A DNA stretch of 64,000 nt from Lysobacterales bacterium (GCA_016182785.1 JACPFU010000038.1:1-64000), one strand, 5' to 3'. Positions 27,294 through 37,239 are shown, numbered from the stretch's first letter. Program-made: numbers and translations. The notes: a model not told the origin generated them from the letters alone.

Positions 27294-28061
27294 ATGACCC
27301 ACGCGCCGCTGTTTGATCTGCTCGAAGTGCGCGGCCCCGACGCGCTCGCGTTCCTGCAAGCGCAACTGGCGGCCGATCTGAACCCGATGGCCGATGGCGA
27401 CTGGCGCTGGTCGGCATTGCTGAGCGCGCAAGGGCGCGTCCTGCACGTGCTCGGCGTGTGGCGGGTTGCCGCCGATCATTGGCGCCTGCTGGTGCCCTTT
27501 GCGCGTGGTGCCGAACTCGGTGCGGCTCTGGGCCGCATGGTGTTCCGGCGCAAGGTGCGGATCGAAGTCGATGCATCGCAGACCTTGGGGCACGACGTCG
27601 ATGGCCTCGACTGCGGCGTCGCCGGCCTGCGCGTGGCACTGGTCGCATGCGCAGACCCGCGCGCGCTGGCGGCCCCAGCGCTGGACGAATTCGCGCGTGC
27701 CGGGCTCGCGCTGATCGACGCCACCGCGAGCGGCCGGCAGCTTGCACATTCGCTGCAACTCGACCGCTTCGCTGCCTTCAGCGTCGGCAAGGGCTGCTAT
27801 CCGGGACAGGAAATCGTGGCGCGCACGCACTTCCTCGGTCGCAACAAGCGCGCGCTGGTGCTGCTGGAGGCCGCGCCCGGTGCGCGCTGGAACGCGGCCG
27901 ACGCGGTCTCCGACGCCGGTGCCGAACTCGGCGAGATCGTCCTCGCCGGCCCAAGCCTGGCGCTCGCGGTGCTCGGCGGCGTTCCGTCCGCGTCGCATTT
28001 GCAGGTCGGCACTGACGGTGTCCACGCTGCGGTGCTGCGGGTGTACGCGCCCCTCACCTAG
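27294..28061 (+). CDS. ygfZ: Folate-binding YgfZ-family protein
   Basis: YgfZ is a tetrahydrofolate-dependent protein that helps assemble or repair iron-sulfur clusters of selected enzymes. The 255-residue protein has FDLLEVRGPDALAFLQAQL at the N-terminus and the family motif KGCYPGQEIVARTHFLGRNKR near residues 165-185, with the essential cysteine. The start at 27294 was chosen over an upstream frame lacking similarity. It diverges from the sdh operon; ygfX-sdhE-ygfZ linkage is also seen in Escherichia coli. Confidence 0.93.
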   Translation: MTHAPLFDLLEVRGPDALAFLQAQLAADLNPMADGDWRWSALLSAQGRVLHVLGVWRVAADHWRLLVPFARGAELGAALGRMVFRRKVRIEVDASQTLGHDVDGLDCGVAGLRVALVACADPRALAAPALDEFARAGLALIDATASGRQLAHSLQLDRFAAFSVGKGCYPGQEIVARTHFLGRNKRALVLLEAAPGARWNAADAVSDAGAELGEIVLAGPSLALAVLGGVPSASHLQVGTDGVHAAVLRVYAPLT

Positions 28062-28090
28062 AAACGGATACAAAGAGTTTCGTTAGATCG

Positions 28091-28119
28091 TTGGCACTCC
28101 AGAGAAAAAGTGCTATAGC
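28091..28119 (+). promoter_or_regulatory. Sigma-70 promoter of the PhnD-type gene
   Basis: TTGGCA (28091-28096) and TATAGC (28114-28119) have an exact 17-base spacer and lie 23 bases upstream of the start at 28142. The region between ygfZ and this gene is notably AT-richer than its surroundings. Confidence 0.6.
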
Positions 28120-28141
28120 AGCAACAACAGGAGGGAGGCTC

Positions 28142-28957
28142 ATGAATCCAGTGTTGCGCAAGGGCATGGCAGCCGCGGCGGCGGCGCTGTTCGGCATCGT
28201 GGTGACCGAGGGGGCGGCGGCTGCGGAATACAAGCTGCTCGTCGAGCCCAGCTACAACGTGCAGCGGGCCACCGAGGTCTATCAGCCGCTGGTCGAATAC
28301 CTGAGCAAGGCGACCGGGAACAAGATCACCCTGGTTACCTCGCGCAACTACCACTTCTTCTGGCGTGACGTGCGCCAGAACGCGCCGGTCGACTTCATGT
28401 TTGCCGAAGCGCAGTTCACCGACTTCCGTGCCAAGCGCTTCCAGTTCGAGCCGATCGCGCGCACGGTCGAGAACACCAGCTACACCCTGCTCGGCAGCGA
28501 CCAGCTCACCGACACCACGTTGCGCGGGCTGATCAGCAAGAACATCGTTTCGATGCCGTCGCCGAGCATGGGTTTCGCGATGTTGCTGCAGTTCTTCCCG
28601 GACCCGGTGCGCCAACCCAACCTGATGTCGACCGCGCAGAGCTGGGCGGACGGCGTCGAGATCGTGTTCGCCGGTGAAGCCGATGCGGCGATCGTGCCGA
28701 CCTGGCTCAAGAACCAGTATCCGAACCTGATCCCGATCGCGACCTCGAAGGAATACCCCGGCGCGGCCATCTCCGCGGCGCCGACGGTGCCACCCGAAGC
28801 CAAGCAGGCAATGAAGGACGCGCTGCTCAAGCTGCACGAGGACCAGGGTGCCTACGAGGTCCTGGCCGAACTCGGCGTCACCCAGTTCGTCGAGGCCACC
28901 GCAGCCGAGTACGACGGCGACGAAAAGGTGCTCGAAGGTTTCTTCGGCTACAAGTGA
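28142..28957 (+). CDS. PhnD/SsuA-type periplasmic substrate-binding protein
   Basis: The 271-residue protein has a signal peptide (MNPVLRKGMAAAAAALFGIV...GAAAA). The type 2 periplasmic-binding fold of the PhnD family follows: YQPLVEYLSKATG, SRNYHFFWRDVRQNAPVDFMFAEAQF, and the hinge-region VEIVFAGEADAAIVP. A strong AGGAGGGAGG site precedes the ATG. Relatives bind phosphonates or other oxyanions for ABC import, but no permease or ATPase gene is adjacent, so the ligand is unknown and a sensory role is possible. Confidence 0.85.
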   Translation: MNPVLRKGMAAAAAALFGIVVTEGAAAAEYKLLVEPSYNVQRATEVYQPLVEYLSKATGNKITLVTSRNYHFFWRDVRQNAPVDFMFAEAQFTDFRAKRFQFEPIARTVENTSYTLLGSDQLTDTTLRGLISKNIVSMPSPSMGFAMLLQFFPDPVRQPNLMSTAQSWADGVEIVFAGEADAAIVPTWLKNQYPNLIPIATSKEYPGAAISAAPTVPPEAKQAMKDALLKLHEDQGAYEVLAELGVTQFVEATAAEYDGDEKVLEGFFGYK

Positions 28958-28978
28958 TCCAGCCCGCTTCGCGCGACG

Positions 28979-29006
28979 GGGCGCCTGCGGGCGCCCTGTT
29001 CGTTTT
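28979..29006 (+). terminator. Terminator after the PhnD-type gene
   Basis: A GGGCGCC/GGCGCCC stem with a TGCG loop (28979-28996) is followed by TGTTCGTTTT. It lies 21 bases after the stop codon, between convergent genes. Confidence 0.6.
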
Positions 29007-29467
29007 CAGGCGTCGAACAGGAGCCCGAAGCGCGAATGGCCGCTCTGCTCCAGGTAGTCCAGCCACTTCGACAGGAACGCATTCATCCGCAGGCGGTGCT
29101 GGAACACGGCGGCCGCCGGCGCACTGCGACCGAGCGTGTCCTCCAGGCGCGAGCCGAAGTAGCAGGCGGTGACTTCGGCCATGCGCGCGTCGCTGAACAG
29201 CCGCACATGCGCGGACGGATCGGGTTGACCGGTCAGTTCGTCCACCAGTTCGTAGCTCAGGCGCAGCTCGGTGGTGAAGGCGTGTTGCTCCAGCACCTCA
29301 AGCCGCAGCGGCAAGCCGATCCGGCCCGGCGAACGATAGCTGCCGACCTGCAACGCGCGCGGCCCGAACAGCCGTGTCAGCAGCCAGTAGTTCGCGCCGT
29401 ACAGGCCCATCAGGTATCCGAACCTGGACGGGCGTTGCAGCGCATGCGGGCGGGCGATCGAGCTCAT
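29006..29467 (-). CDS. DUF1249 (YqiB-like) protein
   Basis: The 153-residue protein contains FGYLMGLYGANYWLLTRLFG near the N-terminus. The ARMAEVTACYF segment and the C-terminal LRMNAFLSKWLDYLEQSGH are characteristic of DUF1249. In Escherichia coli the homologue is encoded beside nudF and cpdA, but its function is not established. It lies 77 bases downstream of the PEP synthase regulator on the same strand. The start at 29467 fits the family; upstream frame is unrelated. Confidence 0.85.
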   Translation of the reverse strand: MSSIARPHALQRPSRFGYLMGLYGANYWLLTRLFGPRALQVGSYRSPGRIGLPLRLEVLEQHAFTTELRLSYELVDELTGQPDPSAHVRLFSDARMAEVTACYFGSRLEDTLGRSAPAAAVFQHRLRMNAFLSKWLDYLEQSGHSRFGLLFDA

Positions 29468-29544
29468 GCGACCGATGGTAGCGATTCGGGCCGCGCCGAC
29501 CAGCCTGCACAGCCGCGGAAATGCGGCGTATGATCGAAGCCCGC

Positions 29545-30360
29545 TCAGTACAGGTGCCGCTCGATGCCGAGCGCGGACAGCACCTTGCTCGCGATCTCCT
29601 CGATCGATGTATGCGTGGTGCTCAGCACCGGCAGGCGCTCGCGCCGGAACAGCTTCTCGGCGGCACTGACTTCGATTCGACACTGTTCGAGCGTGGCGTA
29701 GCGGCTGCCGGGCTTGCGTGCCTCGCGCACCTGTTGCAGTCGCGCCGGGTCGATGGTGAGCGCGAACAGCTTGTGCCGGTGCATCGCCAGGCGCCGCGGC
29801 AATTCCTGGCTCTCCAGATCGTCCGGCGTCAGCGGGAAGTTCGCCGCGCGCACACCGAAATGCAGGGCCATGAACAGGCAGGTCGGGGTCTTTCCCGAGC
29901 GCGACACGCCGACCAGGATGACGTCGGCATCGTTGTAGTTGAAGTCGATGCCATCGTCATGCGTCAGCGCGTAATTGGTCGCGTTGATGCGCGCCTCGTA
30001 CTGCGCGAAGTCGACCAGCCCATGCGCCTTGCCGACGCGCGGCTGGCGCTTGGTACCGAGCTCCTGTTCCAGCGGCGCGATGAACGGTGCGAACACGTCG
30101 AGCATCAACGCGCCGCTGTCGGCGAGCATGCGCGTGAGGTCTGGGTCGACCACGGTGTTGACCACGATCGGACGCAGCCCCGACTCGAGCGCGGCCAGAC
30201 GCACGCGCTCGGCGGCTTCCAGTGCTTTCTCGACCGAATCGACGAAGGGAATGCGCATCGTCTCGAATTCGACACTCTCGAACTGCGTCAGCACCGAATG
30301 CCCGATCGTTTCCGCGGTGATGCCGGTGCCATCGGAGATGTAGAAGATCTTGCGCGCCAT
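29545..30360 (-). CDS. ppsR: Phosphoenolpyruvate synthase regulatory protein (bifunctional kinase/phosphorylase)
   Basis: The 271-residue DUF299 protein begins [20 protein letters not shown] and contains the P-loop [17 protein letters not shown] near residues 150-166. DUF299 proteins inactivate PEP synthase by ADP-dependent threonine phosphorylation and reactivate it by phosphate-dependent dephosphorylation. The gene diverges from ppsA with 133 bases between starts, the arrangement expected for this pair. The start at 30360 excludes an unrelated N-terminal extension. Confidence 0.95.
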   Translation of the reverse strand: MARKIFYISDGTGITAETIGHSVLTQFESVEFETMRIPFVDSVEKALEAAERVRLAALESGLRPIVVNTVVDPDLTRMLADSGALMLDVFAPFIAPLEQELGTKRQPRVGKAHGLVDFAQYEARINATNYALTHDDGIDFNYNDADVILVGVSRSGKTPTCLFMALHFGVRAANFPLTPDDLESQELPRRLAMHRHKLFALTIDPARLQQVREARKPGSRYATLEQCRIEVSAAEKLFRRERLPVLSTTHTSIEEIASKVLSALGIERHLY

Positions 30361-30493
30361 CGAATTGCCCCATCTGCGGTAGCGCGAGCATACGCAATGC
30401 CGCGACCAGCGTGCATTTGCGCTTGCCGCTGCCGGCGCGATCCACGAAAATCGCGCCCTCGCGGCGCCCTGCCCCACGCTTCCGGAGAATTCC

Positions 30494-32887
30494 ATGACCG
30501 ACCAGGTGCTCTGGCTCGATCGTCTGCGTCTGTCCGATCTGGCCCAGGTGGGCGGCAAGAACGCCTCGCTCGGCGAAATGATCGGCCACCTCGCGGAACT
30601 CGGCGTGTCGGTGCCGGGCGGGTTCGCGACCACCGCGCATGCGTTTCGCGAGTTCATCGACCAGAGCGGGCTGAAAGCGCGCATCTTCGCCAAGCTCGCG
30701 ACCCTCGACATCGAAGACGTCGACGCGCTCGCGAAGGCCGGCACCGAGATCCGCAGCTGGGTCATCGACACCGCGCTGACCCCGGCGCTCGACCAGGCCA
30801 TCCGCGCCGCCTACGCCAGGCTGTGCAGCGACAACGCTCCTTCAACGGGCTCAGGACGGGCGGCGGACGTGAGTGTCGCGGTGCGCTCCTCGGCCACCGC
30901 CGAGGACCTGCCGGATGCATCGTTCGCCGGCCAGCAGGAGACGTTCCTGAACGTGGTCGGCATCGAGGACGTGCTGCATCGGGTCAAGGAAGTGTTCGCG
31001 TCGCTGTACAACGACCGCGCCATCGCCTATCGCGTGCACCACGGCTTCAAGCACGAGGACGTGTTCCTCTCGGCCGGCGTGCAGCTGATGGTGCGCTCCG
31101 ATGTCGGCGCGTCCGGCGTGTTGTTCACGCTCGACACCGAGTCCGGATTCCGTGACGCGGTATTCGTGACTGCGAGTTATGGCCTCGGCGAGACCGTGGT
31201 CCAGGGTGCGGTGAACCCGGACGAGTTCTACGTCTACAAGCCGACGCTGCGCGCCGGCAAGCCGGCGATCCTGCGCCGCCAGCTCGGCTCCAAGCTGATC
31301 CGCATGGTGTACTCGAACGCCCCGGGCGAGCGGGTGCGCACCGAGGCCACGCCGCTGCAGTTGCAGCAACGCTTCTCGATCAGCGATGCCGACGTGCAGG
31401 AGTTGTCGAAACAGGCGCTGGTGATCGAACGGCACTACGACCGGCCGATGGACATCGAGTGGGCCAAGGACGGCATCAGCGGCAAGCTCTTCATCGTGCA
31501 GGCGCGTCCGGAAACGGTGAAGTCGCGCGGCCGCGCCACCCAGCTCGAGCGTTTCCACCTGAGCGGCAAGGGTCCGGTGCTGTGCGAAGGTCGCTCGATC
31601 GGTCACAAGATCGGCGCCGGCAAGGCGCGCGTGATCCGCTCGATCAAGGAGATGAACAAGCTGCAGCCCGGTGACGTGCTCGTCGCCGACATGACCGACC
31701 CGGACTGGGAACCGATCATGAAGCGCGCCTCGGCGATCGTCACCAACCGCGGCGGCCGCACCTGCCACGCCGCGATCATTGCGCGCGAACTCGGCGTGCC
31801 GGCGGTGGTCGGCTGCGGCAACGCGCTCGAGCGCATCCCCGATGGCAGTGACGTCACCGTGTCCTGCGCCGAAGGCGACACCGGCTTCATCTACGAGGGC
31901 CAGCTCGCGTTCGAGCGCATCACCGCCGATCTCGAGCAGATGCCGCCGGCGCCGCTGAAGATCATGATGAATGTCGCGAACCCGGAGCGCGCCTTCGACT
32001 TCGCGCAGTTGCCGAATGCCGGCGTCGGCCTGGCGCGGCTGGAGATGATCATCAACAGCCACATCGGCGTGCACCCGAAGGCGCTGCTGAACTACGCGCA
32101 GCAGGACGCGGCGACGAAGAAGCTGATCGACGAGCGCATGGCCGGTTACAGTGACCCGGTGCAGTTCTATGTCGACCGCCTCGCCGAAGGCATCGCCACG
32201 CTGACCGCTGCGTTCGCGCCGAACCCGGTGATCGTGCGCCTGTCCGACTTCAAGTCGAACGAATACGCGAACCTGATCGGCGGCAAGCGCTACGAGCCGC
32301 ACGAAGAGAACCCGATGATCGGCTACCGCGGCGCCAGCCGCTACGTGTCCGCCGACTTCGCCGACTGCTTCGCGCTCGAATGCCGGGCGATGAAGAAGGT
32401 GCGCGAAGAGATGGGGCTGACCAACGCCTGGGTGATGATCCCGTTCGTGCGCACGGTCGACGAAGCGCGTCGCGTCGTCGAAGTGCTGGCGAGAAACGGC
32501 CTCGAGCGCGGCAAGGATGGGCTCAAGCTGATCATGATGTGCGAGCTGCCCTCGAACGCGCTGCTCGCCGACCAGTTCCTCGATCACTTCGACGGTTTCT
32601 CGATCGGCTCGAACGACCTCACCCAGCTCACGCTCGGCCTCGACCGTGACTCGGCCCTGGTCGCCGACCTGTTCGACGAACGCAACGATGCCGTCAAGGC
32701 GCTGCTGGCGATGGCGATCCAGGCCTGCCGCGCGCGCGGCAAGTACATCGGGATCTGCGGCCAGGGCCCGAGCGATCATCCGGACCTTGCCGAGTGGCTG
32801 ATGGACCAGGGCATCGAATCGGTGTCGCTGAACCCGGACACGGTCGTCGACACCTGGTTGCGTCTGGCAAAACACCGGCAGAGCTGA
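30494..32887 (+). CDS. ppsA: Phosphoenolpyruvate synthase
   Basis: PpsA converts pyruvate and ATP to PEP, AMP and phosphate in gluconeogenesis. The 797-residue protein has the ATP-binding domain ([36 protein letters not shown]) and the phosphohistidine domain with [14 protein letters not shown] at about 420-434. The PEP-binding domain contains [24 protein letters not shown] and [16 protein letters not shown]. The start has GGAG 8 bases upstream. Residues about 115-123 (APSTGSGRA) are encoded by a dispersed repeat fragment inserted in frame just before the VRSSATAED motif. Confidence 0.97.
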   Translation: MTDQVLWLDRLRLSDLAQVGGKNASLGEMIGHLAELGVSVPGGFATTAHAFREFIDQSGLKARIFAKLATLDIEDVDALAKAGTEIRSWVIDTALTPALDQAIRAAYARLCSDNAPSTGSGRAADVSVAVRSSATAEDLPDASFAGQQETFLNVVGIEDVLHRVKEVFASLYNDRAIAYRVHHGFKHEDVFLSAGVQLMVRSDVGASGVLFTLDTESGFRDAVFVTASYGLGETVVQGAVNPDEFYVYKPTLRAGKPAILRRQLGSKLIRMVYSNAPGERVRTEATPLQLQQRFSISDADVQELSKQALVIERHYDRPMDIEWAKDGISGKLFIVQARPETVKSRGRATQLERFHLSGKGPVLCEGRSIGHKIGAGKARVIRSIKEMNKLQPGDVLVADMTDPDWEPIMKRASAIVTNRGGRTCHAAIIARELGVPAVVGCGNALERIPDGSDVTVSCAEGDTGFIYEGQLAFERITADLEQMPPAPLKIMMNVANPERAFDFAQLPNAGVGLARLEMIINSHIGVHPKALLNYAQQDAATKKLIDERMAGYSDPVQFYVDRLAEGIATLTAAFAPNPVIVRLSDFKSNEYANLIGGKRYEPHEENPMIGYRGASRYVSADFADCFALECRAMKKVREEMGLTNAWVMIPFVRTVDEARRVVEVLARNGLERGKDGLKLIMMCELPSNALLADQFLDHFDGFSIGSNDLTQLTLGLDRDSALVADLFDERNDAVKALLAMAIQACRARGKYIGICGQGPSDHPDLAEWLMDQGIESVSLNPDTVVDTWLRLAKHRQS
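30836..30862. repeat. Dispersed repeat fragment embedded in ppsA
   Basis: The stretch beginning CTCCTTCAACGGGCTCAGGA matches half of a very widespread repeat whose reverse strand translates as RPEPVEG; the antisense frame here reads [10 protein letters not shown]. It is in frame with ppsA and encodes a short glycine/serine linker. Confidence 0.6.
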
Positions 32888-33004
32888 ACGCGCATTGACG
32901 CACGGCGTGGCGGTCGCTAGCCTTCGAACGCCCGTTTGAAGCGTTCGAGCGAGCCGTGGCAAGGGCTTCCCGTCCTCCACGCCCCCGCATGCCAGGTCCC
33001 TCCC

Positions 33005-33622
33005 GTGATCAATCCCCACTTCTCGACCAAAGAACGCATCCTCAGTGCGGCCGAAGACCTGTTCGCGAAATCCGGTTTCGCAGGGGCGTCGTTGCGCCAG
33101 GTGACTTCTGCCGCCAACGTCAATCTGGCCGCGGTGAACTATCACTTCGGTTCCAAGGAAAACCTGATCAACGAGCTGTTCAAGCGCCGCCTCGACGACC
33201 TCACCGCAGCGCGCATGGCCGCGCTCGACAAGGTCCGGTCGTCGCGCCAGGCGACGCTGGAGCAGGTGCTGGAGGCGTTCGTGCAGCCGGCGTTGTCGCT
33301 GGCCTCGGAACGCGGCGGGTCCTCGTTCGTGCGCCTGCTCGCGCGAGCCTTCGCCGAACACGACCAGCGCCTGCGCCGCTTCGTGTCCGACAACTACGGG
33401 CACGTGCTCAAGGAATTCGCCAAGGTGATCGCGCAATTGCTGCCGAACCTGCCCAAGGACGCCCTGTACTGGCGCCTGGACTTCGTCAGCGGCGCATTGA
33501 CCTACGCCATGTCCGACTTCGGCATGATCAAGAAGCCGGCCGGCGTCACCGACGAACAGCATCGCCGTACCGCTGCCGAACACTTCGTCCGCTTCGCCGC
33601 GGCCGGTCTTCGCGCTCCGTAA
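33005..33622 (+). CDS. TetR-family regulator, PsrA-like
   Basis: The GTG at 33005 gives a 205-residue protein starting VINPHFSTKERILSAAEDLF. The helix-turn-helix region ASLRQVTSAANVNLAAVNYH followed by FGSKENLINELF closely resembles PsrA, the long-chain-fatty-acid-responsive repressor of beta-oxidation genes in pseudomonads and xanthomonads. Twenty-four bases after its stop begins a beta-oxidation multienzyme gene and then a thiolase, so it probably controls that operon. The longer frame upstream (TTG at 32936) lacks family similarity. Confidence 0.85.
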   Translation: MINPHFSTKERILSAAEDLFAKSGFAGASLRQVTSAANVNLAAVNYHFGSKENLINELFKRRLDDLTAARMAALDKVRSSRQATLEQVLEAFVQPALSLASERGGSSFVRLLARAFAEHDQRLRRFVSDNYGHVLKEFAKVIAQLLPNLPKDALYWRLDFVSGALTYAMSDFGMIKKPAGVTDEQHRRTAAEHFVRFAAAGLRAP

Positions 33623-33646
33623 TTTTCGTCCTCGAGAGAAGCTTCC

Positions 33647-36022
33647 ATGACTGACGCAACGCTCCGAATCCGTCGGGCCGCCGTGCTCGGCGCCGGCGTG
33701 ATGGGCGCGCAGATTGCCGCGCACCTCGCCAACGCCAATGTCGAAGTCCTGCTGTTCGACCTGCCCGCGAAGGAAGGCGACCCGAACGGCATCGTGACCA
33801 AGGCCATCGCCAATCTCGGCAAGCTCAGCCCAACGCCGCTGGCGCTGAAGTCGAAGGCGAGCGAGATCATCGCCGCCAACTACGAGCAGCACCTGCCGCT
33901 GCTCGCGCACTGCGACCTGGTGATCGAGGCGATCGCCGAACGCATGGACTGGAAGCACGACCTCTATCGCAAGATCGTGCCGCACCTGAAAGACGACGCG
34001 GTGATCGCCAGCAATACCTCGGGCCTGCCGATCCACAAGCTGGCCGAGGGCCTGCCGGCGGAACGCCACGAGCGCTTCTGCGGCGTGCACTTCTTCAACC
34101 CGCCGCGCTACATGCACCTGGTCGAGCTGATCCCGATCCGCGCGACCGCGCCGGCCATCCTCGACGCGCTCGAGTCGTTCCTGACCACGACGCTCGGCAA
34201 GGGCGTGGTGCGCGCCAAGGACACGCCGAACTTCATCGGCAACCGCATCGGCGTGTTCTCGATGCTGGCGACGATGGTCCACACCGAGAAGTTCGGGCTC
34301 GGCTTCGACGTCGTCGACGCGCTGACCGGCCCGGCGATCGGCCGTCCGAAGTCGGCGACGTATCGCACCGCCGACGTGGTCGGTCTCGACACCATGGCGC
34401 ACGTGATCAAGACCATGGCCGACACCCTGCCGGACGATCCCTGGCATGCGCATTTCGCCGCGCCGGCGTGGTTGAAGGCGCTGATCGAGAAAGGCGCGCT
34501 CGGCCAGAAGACCAAGGCCGGCATCTTCAAGAAGGTCGGCAACGACATCCAGATGATCGACCTCGCCCAGGGCGCCTACGTCGCCCAGAGCGGCAAGCTG
34601 GTGCCCGAGGTCGAGGCCATGCTGAAGATCAAGAACCCGGCCGAGAAGCTGGCGGCATTGCGCAATTCGGCCGAGCCGCAGGCGCAGTTCCTGTGGGCCT
34701 GTTTCCGCGACCTGTTCCACTACACCGCCTTCCATCTGGAATCGATCGCCGACAACGCCCGCGATGTCGACTTCGCGATTCGCTGGGGCTACGGCTGGGC
34801 GCAGGGGCCGTTCGAGACCTGGCAGGCCGCCGGCTGGAAGCAGATCGCCGAGTGGATCCAGGCCGACATCGACGCCGGCAAGGCGATGTCGAATGCGCCG
34901 CTGCCGAAGTGGGTGGTCGATCCGACCCGTGCCGGCGTGCATGCCTCGCACGGTTCCTATTCGCCGCGCGACAACACCTATCGCTCGCGCAGCAAGGCGC
35001 CGGTGTACCAGCGCCAGCTGTTCCCGGATCCGCTGCTCGGTGAACTGCCGCACCCGGGTACGACGGTGTTCGACACCGCGGATGCGCGCATGTGGCATCA
35101 GGGCGACGAGATCGCGATCCTCAGTTTCAAGACCAAGATGAACACCGTCAGTGGCGGCGTGCTCGATGCGATCCACCGCGCGGTCGACGAGGCCGAACGC
35201 GGCTTCAAGGGCCTGGTGATCTGGCAGCACGGCGAACCGTTCAGTGCCGGCGCCGACCTCACCGGCGCGATGGGCGCGCTGCAGGCCGGCAAGCTGGCCG
35301 AGTTCGAGGCGATGATCGACCGCTTCCAGCAGACCTCGATGCGCATCAAGCAGTCGCTGGTACCGGTGGTCTGTGCCATTCGCGGCATGGCGCTTGGCGG
35401 CGGCTGCGAGTTCCAGATGCATTCGGCACGCACGGTTGCCGCGCTCGAGAGCTACATCGGCCTGGTCGAGGCCGGCGTCGGCCTGTTGCCGGCCGGTGGC
35501 GGGCTCAAGGAGCTGAGCGTACGTTGCGCGCAGAAGGCCGAAGGCGGCGACCTGTTCCCGTTCCTGCAACGCGCGTTCCAGGCGGTGGCGATGGCGACGG
35601 TCTCCGGTTCGGCGCTGGAAGCGAAGGAGCTGGGCCTGCTGCGCGCCTCCGACGTGGTCGTGTTCAACAGCCACGAACTGCTCTACGTCGCCAAGAACGA
35701 GGCGCGTGCGCTGCACGACTCCGGCTATCGACCGCCGTTGCCCGCGCGCGCGATCCCGGTCGCCGGCGACACCGGCACCGCCTCGCTGCGCATGCTGCTG
35801 GTGAACATGCTCGAAGGCCGTTTCATCTCCGAGCATGACGCCGAAATCGGCCGGCGCATCGCCGACACGCTGTGCGGCGGCGAGATCGAGCGCGGTTCGG
35901 CGGTCGACGAGCAATGGCTGCTCGACCTCGAACGCAAGCATTTCGTCGCGCTGGCGCAGATGCCAAAGACCCAGGAGCGCATCCTGCATACGCTCAAGAC
36001 CGGCAAGCCGCTGCGCAATTGA
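33647..36022 (+). CDS. 3-hydroxyacyl-CoA dehydrogenase/enoyl-CoA hydratase (FadN-type order)
   Basis: The 791-residue protein begins with the NAD-binding motif AAVLGAGVMGAQIAAHLANA. The dehydrogenase histidine region GVHFFNPPRYMHLVE is near residue 148, the paired 3HCDH C-domains follow, and a crotonase domain ends it (GMALGGGCEFQMH near 575-590). This dehydrogenase-first order and length match FadN-type enzymes, unlike Escherichia coli FadB, where the hydratase is N-terminal. It should perform the hydration and NAD-dependent oxidation steps of fatty-acid beta-oxidation. The thiolase gene follows after 20 bases. Confidence 0.94.
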   Translation: MTDATLRIRRAAVLGAGVMGAQIAAHLANANVEVLLFDLPAKEGDPNGIVTKAIANLGKLSPTPLALKSKASEIIAANYEQHLPLLAHCDLVIEAIAERMDWKHDLYRKIVPHLKDDAVIASNTSGLPIHKLAEGLPAERHERFCGVHFFNPPRYMHLVELIPIRATAPAILDALESFLTTTLGKGVVRAKDTPNFIGNRIGVFSMLATMVHTEKFGLGFDVVDALTGPAIGRPKSATYRTADVVGLDTMAHVIKTMADTLPDDPWHAHFAAPAWLKALIEKGALGQKTKAGIFKKVGNDIQMIDLAQGAYVAQSGKLVPEVEAMLKIKNPAEKLAALRNSAEPQAQFLWACFRDLFHYTAFHLESIADNARDVDFAIRWGYGWAQGPFETWQAAGWKQIAEWIQADIDAGKAMSNAPLPKWVVDPTRAGVHASHGSYSPRDNTYRSRSKAPVYQRQLFPDPLLGELPHPGTTVFDTADARMWHQGDEIAILSFKTKMNTVSGGVLDAIHRAVDEAERGFKGLVIWQHGEPFSAGADLTGAMGALQAGKLAEFEAMIDRFQQTSMRIKQSLVPVVCAIRGMALGGGCEFQMHSARTVAALESYIGLVEAGVGLLPAGGGLKELSVRCAQKAEGGDLFPFLQRAFQAVAMATVSGSALEAKELGLLRASDVVVFNSHELLYVAKNEARALHDSGYRPPLPARAIPVAGDTGTASLRMLLVNMLEGRFISEHDAEIGRRIADTLCGGEIERGSAVDEQWLLDLERKHFVALAQMPKTQERILHTLKTGKPLRN

Positions 36023-36042
36023 TCAGGCATTCGGAGAATTCC

Positions 36043-37239
36043 ATGTCCAAGCAAGTCCAGGATTGCTACATCGTCGCCGCCAACCGCACCCCGGTCGGCA
36101 AGGCCCCGCGCGGCGTGTTCAAGAACACCCGCCCGGACGACCTGCTCGCGCACGCGCTGCGCGGCATTCTCGATCCGCTGCCGCAGCTCGACCGCACGCG
36201 CATCGACGACATCATCGTCGGCTGCGCAATGCCGGAAGCCGAGCAAGGCATGAACTTCGCGCGCATCGGCATGCTGCTCGCCGGGCTGCCGAATACGATC
36301 AGCGCGATGACCATCAACCGCTTCTGCTCTTCGGGCGTACAGGCGGTCGCGCTCGCCGCCGACCGCATCCGTCTCGGCGAGGCCGACCTGATGATCGGTG
36401 CCGGCGCCGAGTCGATGAGCATGATCCCGATGATGGGCCACAAGATCGCGATGAATCCGGCGGTCTACCAGAACGAGAACATCGCCATCGCGTATGGCAT
36501 GGGCATCACCGCCGAGAAGGTGGCCGAGCAGTGGAAGGTGACGCGCGAGGCGCAGGACCAGTTCGCGCTCGCAAGTCACCAGAAGGCCGCAGCCGCGATC
36601 GCCGCCGACGAGTTCAGCGGCGAGATCCTGCCCTACGAAATCGACGACCGTGTGCCCGATCTCGACAAGCGCGACGTGCGCGTGCTGCGCAAATTGATCA
36701 AGCAGGACGAGGGCCCGCGCGCCGACACCACGCTCGAAGCGCTCGCCGGACTCAAGACCGTGTTCCGCGCCGGCGGCACGGTGACGGCCGGCAACAGCTC
36801 GCAGATGTCCGACGGCGCCGGTGCGGTATTGCTCGCCAGCGAGAAGGCGATCCGCGAGTTCAACCTGACCCCGATCGCCCGCTTCGTCTCGTTCGCGGTC
36901 GCCGGCGTGCCGCCGGAAATCATGGGCATCGGCCCCAAGGCCGCGATCCCGAAGGCGTGCGCGCTGGCCGGCCTGTCGACGCAGGATCTGGACTGGATCG
37001 AACTCAACGAAGCCTTCGCCGCGCAAGCCCTGGCCGTGATTCAGGACCTCGGACTCGACCCGGCGAAGGTCAACCCGCTCGGCGGCGCGATCGCACTCGG
37101 CCACCCGCTCGGCGCCACCGGCGCGGTGCGCATCGCCACCCTCGCCCACGGCCTGCAACGTCGCCAGCAGAAGTACGGCATGGTCACCATGTGCATCGGT
37201 ACCGGCATGGGTGCCGCCGGCATCTTCGAGCGCGTCTGA
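36043..37239 (+). CDS. fadA: Acetyl-CoA C-acyltransferase (3-ketoacyl-CoA thiolase)
   Basis: FadA cleaves 3-ketoacyl-CoA with CoA to yield acetyl-CoA. The 398-residue protein has the acylated cysteine in NRFCSSGVQAVALAA (about residue 91). NEAFAAQ is near 325, the catalytic histidine is in GGAIALGHPLGATG, and the second cysteine is in MCIGTGMGAAGIF. The start at 36043 has GGAG 8 bases upstream. It forms the beta-oxidation operon with the upstream multienzyme gene and the PsrA-like regulator. Confidence 0.96.
   Translation: MSKQVQDCYIVAANRTPVGKAPRGVFKNTRPDDLLAHALRGILDPLPQLDRTRIDDIIVGCAMPEAEQGMNFARIGMLLAGLPNTISAMTINRFCSSGVQAVALAADRIRLGEADLMIGAGAESMSMIPMMGHKIAMNPAVYQNENIAIAYGMGITAEKVAEQWKVTREAQDQFALASHQKAAAAIAADEFSGEILPYEIDDRVPDLDKRDVRVLRKLIKQDEGPRADTTLEALAGLKTVFRAGGTVTAGNSSQMSDGAGAVLLASEKAIREFNLTPIARFVSFAVAGVPPEIMGIGPKAAIPKACALAGLSTQDLDWIELNEAFAAQALAVIQDLGLDPAKVNPLGGAIALGHPLGATGAVRIATLAHGLQRRQQKYGMVTMCIGTGMGAAGIFERV

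Noticed and set aside
28142..28957. Phosphonate ABC transport operon
   Set aside because: Only the binding-protein gene is present; no permease or ATPase gene lies on either side.
30851..35989. 1712-codon open frame antisense to ppsA, the TetR gene and the beta-oxidation gene
   Set aside because: It crosses three well-supported genes on the other strand and its translation is compositionally biased.
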